The translations under genes and the position numbers were made by a program. The notes beneath the pieces were generated by a model. It made no database searches, was not told the origin of the DNA, and saw nothing but the letters and a program-made list of their open reading frames with translations. Source: Candidatus Latescibacterota bacterium (lineage in GTDB: Bacteria; JAAXHH01). Taken from it: a stretch of 64,000 bases of DNA. The stretch covers positions 72,623 to 136,622 of the forward strand of contig JAJEEG010000007.1 in NCBI GenBank assembly GCA_022821085.1, in the 5' to 3' direction. Below are positions 6,290-16,165 of the stretch, in pieces (the stretch's first letter is position 1; each line of letters starts with the position of its first letter).

Positions 6290-9200
6290 ATGAAACGCAT
6301 TTTCACGATTTTACTCAGCCTCGTGCTGGCATCCGCGTGGACCTTCGCCACACAGGCGCAGGTAGAAGGCCCAGCGATCCGGCTCGAAAGCGCACGGCTG
6401 CACGTCGTCACTTTCGAAGAGGTTGACGAAATCGCCCGCGGGCTAAGCAAACCACCGCTGCGTACGCTCTCCGATACGCCCTGGACATTCGGCGGCCGGA
6501 CCGTCATCTATCCCGATCTCCAGCTCGTGGCTTACATCGACGAGGAAAGCGGACTCGGCCGGCGCGTGCCGCTGGTCCTTTCCTTCGACCAGTATTACCG
6601 GCTGCGCAGCGCAGCCCAGTTCAGGAAACTGTGGCGGACGTCCGTGGTGTCCTACGTCTTCGAAACCCAAACGCGACTCAGCGAGGAAGGGCTGCTGACC
6701 CTTGATGTGCCGGTGAACCTGCCAACGTTTCTGGGCGGCGGCTCGCCCGTAATCCGGATTCTCGGAAACCAGCGCATCGAGATGGACATGGCCAGCGAAT
6801 GGACCGAAGGCAGCGCGAGCACGGCGACGAACCGGTTTTCCCGCGCGCCCAACGTGTCCATGAAGCAGAACCAGGAATTTACCGTGACGGGGAACATCGG
6901 CGAGAAGATCGAGGTGAACATCAAGCAGAACAGCGAAGCGTTCACCGATCTGGACAACAACCTCGCCATCCGCTACCAGGATGTCTTCGACGATGGACGG
7001 GAAGGAAACGGCATCTTGAAGAGTTTCGAAGCGGGCAATGTTTCTCTCGAGCTGAAGAACACGGAGTTCACGGGCTACACGCAGCAGCACACCGGACTGT
7101 TCGGAATCAAGACGACGGGCCAACTCGGCGGCTTCCACCTGACCGCGATTGCCAGCCAGGAGAAAGGGGAAGGGGAATCCGCCACGTTCCAGGCGGGCTC
7201 GCAGGGTTCCAGCCGGACGATCAGGGACCTCGACTTCAGGCGCAGGACCTACTATTTCATCGACGAACGGTATCGCCGGAACTTTTCGCGCAGGGACGTA
7301 AACGGTTCCCACATCGCGGCGGAGGACTCTGTCCGGTTGATCCAGGTCTACGTGGCGGGGCAGGTGACCCTCACCAACCAGGCCAGGCTGGTCAATGCCA
7401 GCGCCTTCCCGGAGCCCCCGGTGTACGATGCTGACGGCGTGCTCATCCACGGCTCCGAGGAGGGTGAATTCATTGAAGGAAAGTTCAGATACCTGGAGTC
7501 CGACGAGTTTTACGTAAACGAACAATTCGGCTACATCGCACTGAATACGCCTTTGCAGGAAGACGACATGCTCGCGGTGTACTATGAGACCGTGAGCCTG
7601 GACGGAGAAGTCATAAAGTACGGCCGCCTCGACGGCGACGTCCCGCTGCTGCGCCTGCTCAAGCGCCAGCAGGAAAGGCCTCCCGATGTGCAGGACGATC
7701 CCTCCCAGTGGGGTACCTGGCAGTACGAATGGCGAAACGTGTATTACCTGGGCCAGACGGATATCGATCCGAACAACTTCGACCTGAGGATCTACCGTAT
7801 CGAGTCCGAAGGCGAACACAGCGAGATCGACGAGAACGGAACGCCCTACGTCCAGCTGCTGGGACTCGACCGCAGGGGAGTGGACGCCCACTCCGAGCCC
7901 GACCGGCGTGTCGATATCGACTACTCGCTGATCAATTTCGAGCGGGGCGAACTGATCTTCCCCGACCAGTATCCCTTCGCGCCGATGCTGACCCGGAACT
8001 CCGCCGGACAACTGGCCTATCCGGATACCCAGGAGGAAGGCCTTCCTGACGAAACGCCCGGGATATACAACCTTTCGAACGAGCAGATCATCACCGAGCA
8101 CAACAGGCTGCACAAGTATTTCCTGGAGGTCGAATACCGAAACCAGTTGTCCCAGTATGCGCTCGGTCGGACCAACATCATCGAGGGGAGTGAAATCGTC
8201 CGGTTGAACGGCCAGCAACTGCAGCGGGGTACGGACTACATCATTCTGTACGAGGTCGGACAGATACGCTTCACGAATGAGGAAGCCCTGACCCCGGATG
8301 CCGACGTGACCGTCCAGTTTCAGTTCGCACCGTTCTTCAAGCCCGTGTCGAACACCCTGCTCGGGCTGCAGGGCGAATACCAGTTCAGCGAACGGTCCTG
8401 GATTAAGGGCACCCTCTTGTACCGGTCCGACAAGTCCCTGGAACAGAAATCACGGATCGGCCGCGAAACCGGGCGCTACATGATGTGGGGGATCGATGCG
8501 CGCCTGGAATTCGAACCGGACTTTATGACTTCCTTCATGGATTTCATCTCCCCCGCGGACCTCGGGGACGAGGCGTCCTCGCTGATCATCGAGGCCGAGC
8601 TGGCCCAGAGCGTGCCCAACCCCAATATACTGGGCGACGGGTTCATCGACGATTTTGAAGGAAGCAAGGAGGAAACCGACCTGGGCGTGCGCCGCAGCGG
8701 CTGGCGGCCGTCCAGTCCGCCCGATCGGCACACGCACGGCCAGCGGGGCCGGTTGATCTGGTACAATCCCCTGGAGCAGGTCGACGTCCGTCAGATCTAT
8801 CCAACGCGCGAGGTCACGGGCCGCGACCAGCTGCAGCATGTGCTGATCATGGAGTTCGATCCCACGGAACCCGACCTGCGCTGGGGCGGTATTCACGCGG
8901 ATTCTACCTTCAACGCGCCGGGGCAGCCAAACGGGCCGGATGACCTGCTGAACCGTTGGGCCGGGTTGATGCATCCGCTGGCCGGTGGCTACGTCGACCA
9001 GACGCGCAGCCGTTTCATCGAGTTGTGGGTGAATGGAAACCGTGGCGAACTGCACGTCGACCTCGGGGTGATCAGCGAGGACGTCAACGACGACGGTCGG
9101 CTGGATACGGAAGATGACCGAAGCGACGGTTTCGGAAACAATCTCCTGGAACCCGAAGAAGATATCGGGCTGGACGGCCTGCGGGACGAGGACGAGACCG

Positions 9201-12200
9201 GTTTCGATGCGGTGACGAATCCGGACCCGCACGGGGACAACTTCGCCTTCGAAGGCACGCAGGGCGGCAACGTGCCGGTCGACCTGGTCGACTACAGCAG
9301 GATCAACGGACCGGAAGTCAATGCCAGCGATCCGGACCAGAACCGGCGTCCCGATACCGAAGACCTCGATTACTCCGGATTCCTCGATGTGCAGAACGAT
9401 TTCTTCAAATTCGTCGTGAATCTGAGTCCGGACCACGAAGACACGATGTTCGTAGCCGGCGGCGACCGGGAGCGATCCAACTGGGAGAACCCGGACAGCT
9501 GGCGCCTGTACCGCATTCCGCTGGACACCGGACTTTCCGGTGCCGAACCGGCCGGCCCGGATCCGACCGGACCGAATCCGCCGGAGGGTGACGCGGGTGG
9601 GCAGGGCAGTGTGGACGCGGAAACGATGGCGGGGGGTTCCTTAACGTCAAACCGGGCGTACGACGGTTCGGTGGGCATGCCGAGATTCGACCGGATCGAA
9701 ACGGTCCGGCTTTGGATCACGATGGTGAACGAACCGGTTAAAATGCGCATCGCCTCCATCAACATCGTGGGCAACCAGTGGCAGGAAGACTTTCAAGGGG
9801 CCATCACCGATTCCAGCGGATTCCCTGTACCGGCCGAAAAGCTGGCGGAATACGAAGAAACTTTCGATGTCGCCGTGAAGAATACCTACGACAACCCGGG
9901 TGATTACACTACGCCACCCGGCGCGATCATCGAATACGATCGGGTAACCGGTCTCCAGGTCAAGGAACAGTCGCTTATCCTCACCTACACCAACCTGCAG
10001 CCTCACCACAGCGCCGAGGCCTACCGTACCCTGTTTTCCTTCCAGGACTATACGTTGTACAACACCTTGAGACTGTACATCCACGGTTCGGATCATTTCG
10101 AAGGAGGCCGGTCGCCCGAGTTTTTTATACGATTCGGCAGCGGTGAATACGACTATTACGAATACAGAACCCGCGTGGTCCCGGGCTGGGACGATGCGAA
10201 TCATCTCAGGGTCGTTTTCGACGACCTGACGATTCTGAAAAGCGAAACGGAAGCCGCGCGGGTGACGGCGACGACGGCGGATACCACCTATTCGGTCATG
10301 CTGAGCGACGGGAAGGAACGTCCTGTGCGTTTCAGGGAGGGGCCGCCGGGCACCGGGATCACACTGGCCATCGCAGAGTTGGAAGGGAACAAGCAGTACA
10401 GGGTACTCGGCGCACCCGCGCTGGCCCGGGTCCGCCATATCACGGTCGGGATCTACAACCCTTACGATACCGAACTCGAGGGAGGCGAACTCTGGCTGGA
10501 CGAACTGAGGGCCGGTGACGTCCGGCGCGACCGGGGCCTGGCCGGCCGCTTGAAAATAGACGCCGAATTCGCCGACGTGTTCTCGCTGTTCGGGACCGTC
10601 AGAAGCGTGGGCAGCCACTTCCGCCGGATAGGCGGTGAAGAAGCGGGGAGCAGGTCTACCGTTATGAACTTCTCCACCCTGTTGAACCTGGGAAACATGC
10701 TGCCGGAAAACTGGGGGCTGTCCGTTCCGGTGCGCCTTCGCTGGAGGAACGACCACAGGCTGCCCCGGTTGCAGGTCGGCTCCGACATCGTCCTGCTGAA
10801 CAGCGAACAGCGCGAAGCACAGCGCACAGAGAACACCGACCGGTCCTTCTCGACTTCAATCTCCAAGCGGACCGGTTCCACGAATCCCTTCGTCGCCTGG
10901 ACCCTGGAACGCATCCGGTTCGACTACACGTCGACCAACTATTTCCGGCACTCCGTTTCCAGGATCGATACGACCGGGGCCTACCGGGCAAGGCTTCAGT
11001 ACAACCTTACCCCGCGTTCGAGGATCCAGTGGCCGATTCTCGGCTGGATGCCGCTGCCGGATTTCATTTCAGGACTGGCGTTCAACCCGCTCCCCGTTCG
11101 ACTGGAGTTGTTCTCGGAGATAAACCGCGACAGGCGGATCTATCTCAACAGGCCGGGGAGAACCGTCTTAGTGGGAGATGCCAGTGAAACCCCTTCGGTC
11201 ATTTCGGACCGGAGCGAACGCTTCACCCGGTATCTGAATCGGAATATCCGCGCGATCATGGAACCTTTCAGGTCTTTGAGAATGAACTACAACCTTGCCG
11301 TTTCCAACGACATGAAGTCCGATTCCACCGTGTCCTTTACCAGCCTGGAATTCGGGCCGGAAACCAGCTTTCGCCAGAACCTGGGCCTCGACTACCGGCC
11401 CGAAATCACCACCTGGTTCAGGCCTTCCTACAATTTTACCACGTCATACGCGGAAAACAGAAATCCCCAGCTTCAACTTGTCGGCGCATCTCCGGAAGCG
11501 AGGACCATTACGTTCAACAACCAGCAGGGCGTGCGTACCAACGTCAACATGGCCAGGATGATATCGAACGTTTTCGGGAACGCTTCGAGGAGATCGGAAC
11601 CGGGAGATTCCGGATGGTTCAGGCGTAACGTGGCAGACCGGTTTGTCACCGTCTTGAGCAATCTCTCGCCGGTCACCCTCAATTTCACGGTCAGCCGCAA
11701 TCAGAACTTCTTCAACGCGGTCTCCCGCCCGACCCTGCGGGAGCGCATGGGACTTTCGGACTACTTTTCCGTACCATTCGATACCCTGGGGACCGGTGGC
11801 GGGGTTACCGGCATCCAGCGCAACCAGGAATCGGAAGCGAACCGTTCGTCCTTCAACGTCGGAACGGGAATCCGTTTCATGGGAGCATCCTTTTCCATCC
11901 GGCCCACGTGGGTATCGACCCGTAATCGATCCACGAACCTGAACCGGAAGCAGCGCAATACCACGTGGCCGGAAATGAACCTGCGCTGGAGTCCCAATCC
12001 CAGGAGCATGGGCGAATTCGGCCGGCTGTTTCGCCGGATCGAATTGTCCAGCGGTTTCTCGAGACGCAACAGCAAGAGTACCGACCTGAAGCAACAGGAC
12101 CTGGCGGTCGCGCAGGGCGCCGCGACGGGTGATTCGGACCCCGGCGAATCCGGCATCACCCGCACGACCACGACGACCCTGTCTCCACTGTTCGGTTTCG

Positions 12201-12619
12201 TCTTCGACCTGAACGCGGGCCTGGTGCTGAGAGGCAATTTCACTACGACGGACGGACTGACCCAGTTCGGGCGGAACGCGACCGATCAGAAACTTCAGAC
12301 CAGGTCTATCACCGTCGCCGTCGACTACCGGCTCAGGCCCGGTGTCCGGATCTTCGGGAGGAGAACAAGCGGGGACATCAACGCCCGGCTCCAATTCACC
12401 CGGAATTCCAACAGGACGCTGATCTCCCGGATAGGCGGCGATTTCCAGGCCAATAACGGTCAGAATCAGAACCGGTTCTCGGTTACGACGGACTACCGGT
12501 TCAGCAGGTACGTCCGCGGCGGCGTGACGCTTGAACTGACGAATACGCTGAACGTGATTACCCAGCAGAAGCGGCTTCGCAGAGGCGGCGGGTTGTGGAC
12601 CGAGTTCGTCTTCAACTGA
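6290..12619 (+). CDS. sprA: Cell-surface protein SprA (type IX secretion translocon component)
   Basis: 2109 residues. It begins with a signal peptide (basic MKR, hydrophobic 5-20, likely cut after TQA near residue 23). The family is recognised from features spread along the protein: the N-terminal FGGRTVIYPDL and G-LLTLDVPVNLPTFLGGG segments, GNIGEKIEVNIKQNSEA, the DDFEGSKEE segment in the middle, the Asp-rich DVNDDGRLDTEDD calcium-type stretch (about 935-950), WLDELRAGDVRRDRG, and a long beta-rich C-terminal half ending in aromatic FVFN. SprA forms the very large outer-membrane barrel through which T9SS cargo and gliding adhesins exit in Flavobacterium, where it is about 2400 residues. It is monocistronic here. 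No other T9SS gene is in the window. Its presence is the best phylogenetic marker (FCB group). Confidence 0.9.
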   Translation: MKRIFTILLSLVLASAWTFATQAQVEGPAIRLESARLHVVTFEEVDEIARGLSKPPLRTLSDTPWTFGGRTVIYPDLQLVAYIDEESGLGRRVPLVLSFDQYYRLRSAAQFRKLWRTSVVSYVFETQTRLSEEGLLTLDVPVNLPTFLGGGSPVIRILGNQRIEMDMASEWTEGSASTATNRFSRAPNVSMKQNQEFTVTGNIGEKIEVNIKQNSEAFTDLDNNLAIRYQDVFDDGREGNGILKSFEAGNVSLELKNTEFTGYTQQHTGLFGIKTTGQLGGFHLTAIASQEKGEGESATFQAGSQGSSRTIRDLDFRRRTYYFIDERYRRNFSRRDVNGSHIAAEDSVRLIQVYVAGQVTLTNQARLVNASAFPEPPVYDADGVLIHGSEEGEFIEGKFRYLESDEFYVNEQFGYIALNTPLQEDDMLAVYYETVSLDGEVIKYGRLDGDVPLLRLLKRQQERPPDVQDDPSQWGTWQYEWRNVYYLGQTDIDPNNFDLRIYRIESEGEHSEIDENGTPYVQLLGLDRRGVDAHSEPDRRVDIDYSLINFERGELIFPDQYPFAPMLTRNSAGQLAYPDTQEEGLPDETPGIYNLSNEQIITEHNRLHKYFLEVEYRNQLSQYALGRTNIIEGSEIVRLNGQQLQRGTDYIILYEVGQIRFTNEEALTPDADVTVQFQFAPFFKPVSNTLLGLQGEYQFSERSWIKGTLLYRSDKSLEQKSRIGRETGRYMMWGIDARLEFEPDFMTSFMDFISPADLGDEASSLIIEAELAQSVPNPNILGDGFIDDFEGSKEETDLGVRRSGWRPSSPPDRHTHGQRGRLIWYNPLEQVDVRQIYPTREVTGRDQLQHVLIMEFDPTEPDLRWGGIHADSTFNAPGQPNGPDDLLNRWAGLMHPLAGGYVDQTRSRFIELWVNGNRGELHVDLGVISEDVNDDGRLDTEDDRSDGFGNNLLEPEEDIGLDGLRDEDETGFDAVTNPDPHGDNFAFEGTQGGNVPVDLVDYSRINGPEVNASDPDQNRRPDTEDLDYSGFLDVQNDFFKFVVNLSPDHEDTMFVAGGDRERSNWENPDSWRLYRIPLDTGLSGAEPAGPDPTGPNPPEGDAGGQGSVDAETMAGGSLTSNRAYDGSVGMPRFDRIETVRLWITMVNEPVKMRIASINIVGNQWQEDFQGAITDSSGFPVPAEKLAEYEETFDVAVKNTYDNPGDYTTPPGAIIEYDRVTGLQVKEQSLILTYTNLQPHHSAEAYRTLFSFQDYTLYNTLRLYIHGSDHFEGGRSPEFFIRFGSGEYDYYEYRTRVVPGWDDANHLRVVFDDLTILKSETEAARVTATTADTTYSVMLSDGKERPVRFREGPPGTGITLAIAELEGNKQYRVLGAPALARVRHITVGIYNPYDTELEGGELWLDELRAGDVRRDRGLAGRLKIDAEFADVFSLFGTVRSVGSHFRRIGGEEAGSRSTVMNFSTLLNLGNMLPENWGLSVPVRLRWRNDHRLPRLQVGSDIVLLNSEQREAQRTENTDRSFSTSISKRTGSTNPFVAWTLERIRFDYTSTNYFRHSVSRIDTTGAYRARLQYNLTPRSRIQWPILGWMPLPDFISGLAFNPLPVRLELFSEINRDRRIYLNRPGRTVLVGDASETPSVISDRSERFTRYLNRNIRAIMEPFRSLRMNYNLAVSNDMKSDSTVSFTSLEFGPETSFRQNLGLDYRPEITTWFRPSYNFTTSYAENRNPQLQLVGASPEARTITFNNQQGVRTNVNMARMISNVFGNASRRSEPGDSGWFRRNVADRFVTVLSNLSPVTLNFTVSRNQNFFNAVSRPTLRERMGLSDYFSVPFDTLGTGGGVTGIQRNQESEANRSSFNVGTGIRFMGASFSIRPTWVSTRNRSTNLNRKQRNTTWPEMNLRWSPNPRSMGEFGRLFRRIELSSGFSRRNSKSTDLKQQDLAVAQGAATGDSDPGESGITRTTTTTLSPLFGFVFDLNAGLVLRGNFTTTDGLTQFGRNATDQKLQTRSITVAVDYRLRPGVRIFGRRTSGDINARLQFTRNSNRTLISRIGGDFQANNGQNQNRFSVTTDYRFSRYVRGGVTLELTNTLNVITQQKRLRRGGGLWTEFVFN

Positions 12620-12727
12620 TTGACCCCGTTTGACCCGAGGGCGATCATGAAGTCGGCAACAACGTACCAGTAATTATAAGGTACCGGTAATAAAAGTTAT
12701 CGATTTATCAAAGGCAGCGGTCGAACT

Positions 12728-13243
12728 ATGACTAAAGGGGAGATACAGGCCGTCATCTTCGTCGCGGCCAGCATGCTGGCCGGTGCCGTTATTCTGCTGG
12801 TGAAACAGTACGATTCGGATTTCCTGCCCGATCTGGGACCGGCTCCGGCCCTCGGACGGCTGAACGCAGGTAACGAGACGGCATCCGCCACAGCTAACGA
12901 GGACGATTCGAACGCACGTCGCCCGTCCACCAGGGCGGACTCGGGACGTCCGACTGAAACGCAACACGCGGGACGCCCAGGCGCAACGCGGGAATTGAGA
13001 CGCTCGGTTGACGAGGCCGCTGCGAAATCCGCCTCTTCCACCGGCAACCTGCTGGTTCCGGTAAATACAGCCCCAGCGTCCGAACTTCAGAAACTGCCGG
13101 GGATCGGTCCGAAACTGGCGGAGGCGATCATCGAATACCGGACACAGTCAGGACCCTTCGTGCAGGTCGAGCAGCTGCTCGAAGTGAAGGGGATCGGTCC
13201 CGCCAAACTCGGCCGCATACGACCCCTGGTGAAGCTGAAGTGA
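12728..13243 (+). CDS. ComEA-like helix-hairpin-helix DNA-binding protein
   Basis: 171 residues. Residues about 5-24 form one membrane helix that anchors the protein, followed by a disordered, charged linker (30-100). A C-terminal ComEA domain has paired helix-hairpin-helix motifs: NTAPASELQKLPGIGPKLAE and LLEVKGIGPAKLGRIRPLV. Such proteins bind incoming double-stranded DNA in the periplasm during natural transformation. A DprA gene at 20468 also fits competence, but many genomes keep HhH proteins without transformation. The 108-base gap after sprA holds an AT-rich stretch with TTATAAGG at about 12673, a possible -10. Confidence 0.8.
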   Translation: MTKGEIQAVIFVAASMLAGAVILLVKQYDSDFLPDLGPAPALGRLNAGNETASATANEDDSNARRPSTRADSGRPTETQHAGRPGATRELRRSVDEAAAKSASSTGNLLVPVNTAPASELQKLPGIGPKLAEAIIEYRTQSGPFVQVEQLLEVKGIGPAKLGRIRPLVKLK

Positions 13244-13320
13244 ATGTAGGGCCGCGCCTGGTCGCGCCTGGACGCGCCCGGCCGGAACCATGCGCCGACG
13301 TGTCGGAAAGCCCCGAAAAC

Positions 13321-13356
13321 AGCCGGAAAACCGGGTTTCTCCAACGGCCTTTTTTG
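13321..13356 (+). terminator. Possible rho-independent terminator after comEA
   Basis: CCGGAAAACCGG and the wider GGAAAAC/GTTTCTCC pairing form a GC-containing hairpin that is followed by CGGCC and a run of six T (about 13350-13355). It lies 80-110 bases after the comEA stop and just before the rsmD promoter. Confidence 0.5.
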
Positions 13357-13385
13357 TTGACATGCACCCCCTGCAAATCTATTTT
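13357..13385 (+). promoter_or_regulatory. Sigma-70-type promoter for rsmD-coaD
   Basis: TTGACA at 13357-13362, a 17-base spacer and TATTTT at 13380-13385. The -35 is a perfect consensus. The rsmD start codon lies 38 bases beyond the -10. Confidence 0.7.
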
Positions 13386-13423
13386 CGATGTGGTCCGAAC
13401 GGTAATGGCCGGAGGTGGGGATC

Positions 13424-14062
13424 ATGTTGCGGATCGGCACAGGAATCGCCAGGGGCCGTCGGCTGAAGTCCGTAACCGGCGCCGTTCGTCCCACCGGCAG
13501 CCGTGTACGCGGATCGCTGTTCGATATCCTGGCGGTACGAATCGTCGACGAAACGGTGCTGGACCTGTGCGCCGGCACAGGAAGCCTGGGCATTGAAGCG
13601 CTGAGCCGCGGTGCGCGCTGCTGCCTGTTCGTCGACCGCGACCGGCGCGCCGTCCGCACGATAAGAGACAATCTCGACCGTTGTGGGTTTCGCGGAACCG
13701 GCAGGATCTGGATGACAGACGCCGTACGGAGTCTCGATTACCTCGCCGACCATGCCTGCGCCGTAGACATCGTGCTCGCCGATCCGCCCTATGGCGATCC
13801 GGTTGCGCGGGAAATCGTCCGGACCGCCGGCGAACGAAACGTAATTGCTCCCGGCGGCCTGCTCGTCCTTGAGCATCACAAAGACGATCATCCGGAATCC
13901 TGCGAAGGTCTCGACCTGGTGCGCAGCCGAACGATCGGTGACACGGCGCTGTCTTTCTTTCGGCCCGGCGGGCCCGATCAGCCCGTTCCGGCGGCAGCCG
14001 TGAACCGTCCGGAAGTCCTGCCCATCGATCTTCCACCTCCTTCATCGAGAACCCGGCGATGA
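13424..14062 (+). CDS. rsmD: 16S rRNA (guanine966-N2)-methyltransferase RsmD
   Basis: 212-residue class I SAM-dependent methyltransferase. Evidence: the N-terminal RIGTGIARGRRLKS and RPTGSRVRGSLFDIL segment typical of RsmD, SAM-binding VLDLCAGTGSLGIEALSRGA, and the catalytic DPPYGD motif of N-methylating enzymes. ATG at 13424 is chosen over the in-frame GTG at 13415 because GGAGGTGGGG (13411-13420) is an ideal ribosome-binding site for it. RsmD methylates G966 of 16S rRNA in the small subunit. The stop overlaps the coaD start (ATGA), the common rsmD-coaD pairing. Confidence 0.93.
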   Translation: MLRIGTGIARGRRLKSVTGAVRPTGSRVRGSLFDILAVRIVDETVLDLCAGTGSLGIEALSRGARCCLFVDRDRRAVRTIRDNLDRCGFRGTGRIWMTDAVRSLDYLADHACAVDIVLADPPYGDPVAREIVRTAGERNVIAPGGLLVLEHHKDDHPESCEGLDLVRSRTIGDTALSFFRPGGPDQPVPAAAVNRPEVLPIDLPPPSSRTRR

Positions 14063-14544
14063 AAGTTGCGGTGTACCCCGGCACTTTCGATCCTGTGACC
14101 AACGGACATCTGGACGTGCTGAGGCAGGCGCTGACCGTGTTCGACCGTATGGTGGTGGCCGTTGCGACCAACCTGGAAAAGCGCCCGGTGTTTTCGGTTG
14201 AGGAACGGGTGGACCTGTTCCGGCAGGCCGTGGACGGCTGGACGGGGGTCGAGGTGATGTCGTCTGACGGACTGACGGTCGAACTGGCCGGAAGACTCGG
14301 TGCCCATGCCATCGTCCGCGGCGTTCGTTCCGCCGGAGACCTGGAAGCGGAGTCCCAGATGGCGCTCATGAACCGGCGCCTGGCCCCGTCGGTGACCACG
14401 GTATCGTTCTTCCCCGGCGAGCCATCGGTGTACGTGAGTTCTTCGCTCGTCAAAGAGGTCTTCCGTTTCGGTGGCGACGTAAGCCATCAAGTCCCACCTC
14501 CCGTGTTGAAGGCGCTGTTTGAAAAGCGCGGATCGATCAGCTAA
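14059..14544 (+). CDS. coaD: Phosphopantetheine adenylyltransferase
   Basis: 161 residues, the usual CoaD length. VYPGTFDPVTNGHLDVL carries the nucleotidyltransferase (T/H)xGH motif; later VRGVRSAGDLEAE and SSSLVKEVFRFGGDV are conserved CoaD signatures. It transfers AMP from ATP to 4'-phosphopantetheine, the penultimate step of coenzyme A synthesis. Translationally coupled to rsmD by an ATGA overlap. Confidence 0.96.
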   Translation: MKVAVYPGTFDPVTNGHLDVLRQALTVFDRMVVAVATNLEKRPVFSVEERVDLFRQAVDGWTGVEVMSSDGLTVELAGRLGAHAIVRGVRSAGDLEAESQMALMNRRLAPSVTTVSFFPGEPSVYVSSSLVKEVFRFGGDVSHQVPPPVLKALFEKRGSIS

Positions 14545-14594
14545 ACCCCCGGATATCCAAGGACTGCCCGACTCCACCCTCCACCCCTTTCCCA

Positions 14595-15806
14595 ATGCCC
14601 GCTATTCGTCCCCCTTCCCGAAAACTGGATCGCATCGCACCCTCCGCGACTACCGTACTCAACGAACGGGCCATCGCGATGAAACGCGAAGGCGTCGAGG
14701 TCTTCAATTTCGCCGTGGGCGAACCGGACTTCCCCACGCCGGACCATATCAAGGAAGCCGGCATGGCCGCGATCCGGGACAACATCACCCGGTACACGCC
14801 CGCGACCGGCATCCTGGACCTCAAGGAAGCGATCTGCCGCAAGCTGGCCCGGGACAACGGGCTCGAATACGCACCGAGCCAGATCGCGACGACCTCCGGG
14901 GGCAAGCACGCCCTCTACAACCTGCTCTACGTGATCTGCGACGAAGGCGACGAAGTCCTCGTCCCGGCGCCCTACTGGGTCAGTTATCCCGAGATGGTGA
15001 AACTGGCCGGCGCCGCTCCGGTGGTGCTGGACACGGGGCCAGACACCTCTTTCAAGGTGACGGCTGGCCAGGTGCGGTCCGCGATTACGCCGAAGACCAA
15101 GGCCCTCATGCTCAACACCCCGTCCAATCCCACGGGCATGGTGTACACGCGGGACGAACTCGCGGCCATCGCCGAAGTCGTCCTGGATGCGGGGATATAC
15201 GTCATTACCGACGAACTGTACGAGAAGATCCTTTATGACGGCCATCGACACGTAAGCATCGCAGCCCTCCATCCGCGGATGAAGGAACAGGCGCTGGTGG
15301 TCAACGGGCTGTCCAAGGCGTACGCCATGACCGGATGGCGCCTGGGATACGCCGCCGGTCCCGCCGAGGTGATGGACCTGGTCGTGAAATTCCAGGGCCA
15401 GACCGTCATGCATCCGAGCGCCATCACGCAGCACGCCGCCGTTACCGCGCTTACTGGCCCCGAGGACTTCCTGCCGCCCATGGTCAAGGCATTCGACCGC
15501 CGCCGGAACTACATCATGGGAAGGCTGAACAACATGGAAGGCGTCACGTGCGCCCGGCCCGGCGGCGCGTTCTACGTGTTCCCGGACATGTCGGCCCATA
15601 CGGGCCGCAGACGGCCCGACGGACGCCCTATCGAAGGATCGCTGGACCTTGCCATGTACCTGCTGGAGGCGTACCAGGTGATCTCGGCGCCAGGCGCCGC
15701 TTTCGGAACGGAAGGGTGCCTGCGGTTTTCCTACGCCACCACCCTGGACGTTATCGAAAGGGGCATGGACCGGGTAGAGGAGGGGCTGTCGTCCCTGGCG
15801 GGATGA
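14595..15806 (+). CDS. PLP-dependent aspartate/aromatic aminotransferase (class I, subgroup gamma)
   Basis: 403 residues of fold-type I aminotransferase. FAVGEPDFPTPDHI and RYTPATGILDLKEAI open the protein; LNTPSNPTGMVY is the PLP/substrate segment; SKAYAMTGWRLGYAAGP contains the Schiff-base Lys; the C-terminal RFSYATTLDVIERGMDR carries the substrate-binding Arg. Closest to the AspC/AatA subgroup of thermophilic and Gram-positive bacteria, which make aspartate and sometimes prephenate-derived amino acids. It begins 50 bases after coaD, with no strong ribosome-binding site visible. Confidence 0.9.
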   Translation: MPAIRPPSRKLDRIAPSATTVLNERAIAMKREGVEVFNFAVGEPDFPTPDHIKEAGMAAIRDNITRYTPATGILDLKEAICRKLARDNGLEYAPSQIATTSGGKHALYNLLYVICDEGDEVLVPAPYWVSYPEMVKLAGAAPVVLDTGPDTSFKVTAGQVRSAITPKTKALMLNTPSNPTGMVYTRDELAAIAEVVLDAGIYVITDELYEKILYDGHRHVSIAALHPRMKEQALVVNGLSKAYAMTGWRLGYAAGPAEVMDLVVKFQGQTVMHPSAITQHAAVTALTGPEDFLPPMVKAFDRRRNYIMGRLNNMEGVTCARPGGAFYVFPDMSAHTGRRRPDGRPIEGSLDLAMYLLEAYQVISAPGAAFGTEGCLRFSYATTLDVIERGMDRVEEGLSSLAG

Positions 15807-15853
15807 CCGGCCGCGAAGCTAAAGCGGCCATCTTTCTAACACACGGCGGATTC

Positions 15854-16042
15854 ATGGAGAACTCGAAAACCGCGCTTCCGGATTACCGGCGTCTTTTCAG
15901 CAGGATCGACGAAAAAGGGCTCGCCCGGATCCTGGAACTCGCCCTCGATCGTCAATTGATCGTCAAACTGCTGCACATCTGCGGTCTGGTCCGGGACGGT
16001 CGGGACCTGGCGACTACGGCGATGCATACGCTCGCCGCGTAG
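15854..16042 (+). pseudogene. N-terminal part of the NYN protein, cut off by an in-frame TAG
   Basis: From ATG 15854 (or 15803, overlapping the aminotransferase stop) the frame encodes MENSKTALPDYRRLFSRI and a helical segment, then stops at TAG 16040-16042. The same frame reads on without another stop into the NYN-domain protein below, with similar codon use (LAGDCFEREVSAAQVI directly after the stop). I interpret this as one gene split by a nonsense codon, real or a sequence error; CAG to TAG would be a single change. Confidence 0.5.
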
Positions 16043-16165
16043 CTCGCCGGGGACTGCTTCGAACGGGAAGTCTCCGCCGCGCAGGTCATCCGGACCCTGG
16101 TTCAAACCAGTTCCCGGGAGATCGACCAGATCGGCAAATCGCCCCCCGAAGGCATCAATTCCCTG

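Noticed and set aside
6443-8218. Long open frame antisense to sprA
   Set aside because: High-GC coding DNA leaves long open antisense frames; composition is Arg/Gly/Val-rich with no recognisable family, and sprA is clearly real on the other strand.
16040-16042. TAG read as pyrrolysine in the NYN gene
   Set aside because: TAG ends ordinary genes here (icd, obgE, aldehyde oxidoreductase), and there is no sign of pyl genes; nonsense mutation or error is simpler.
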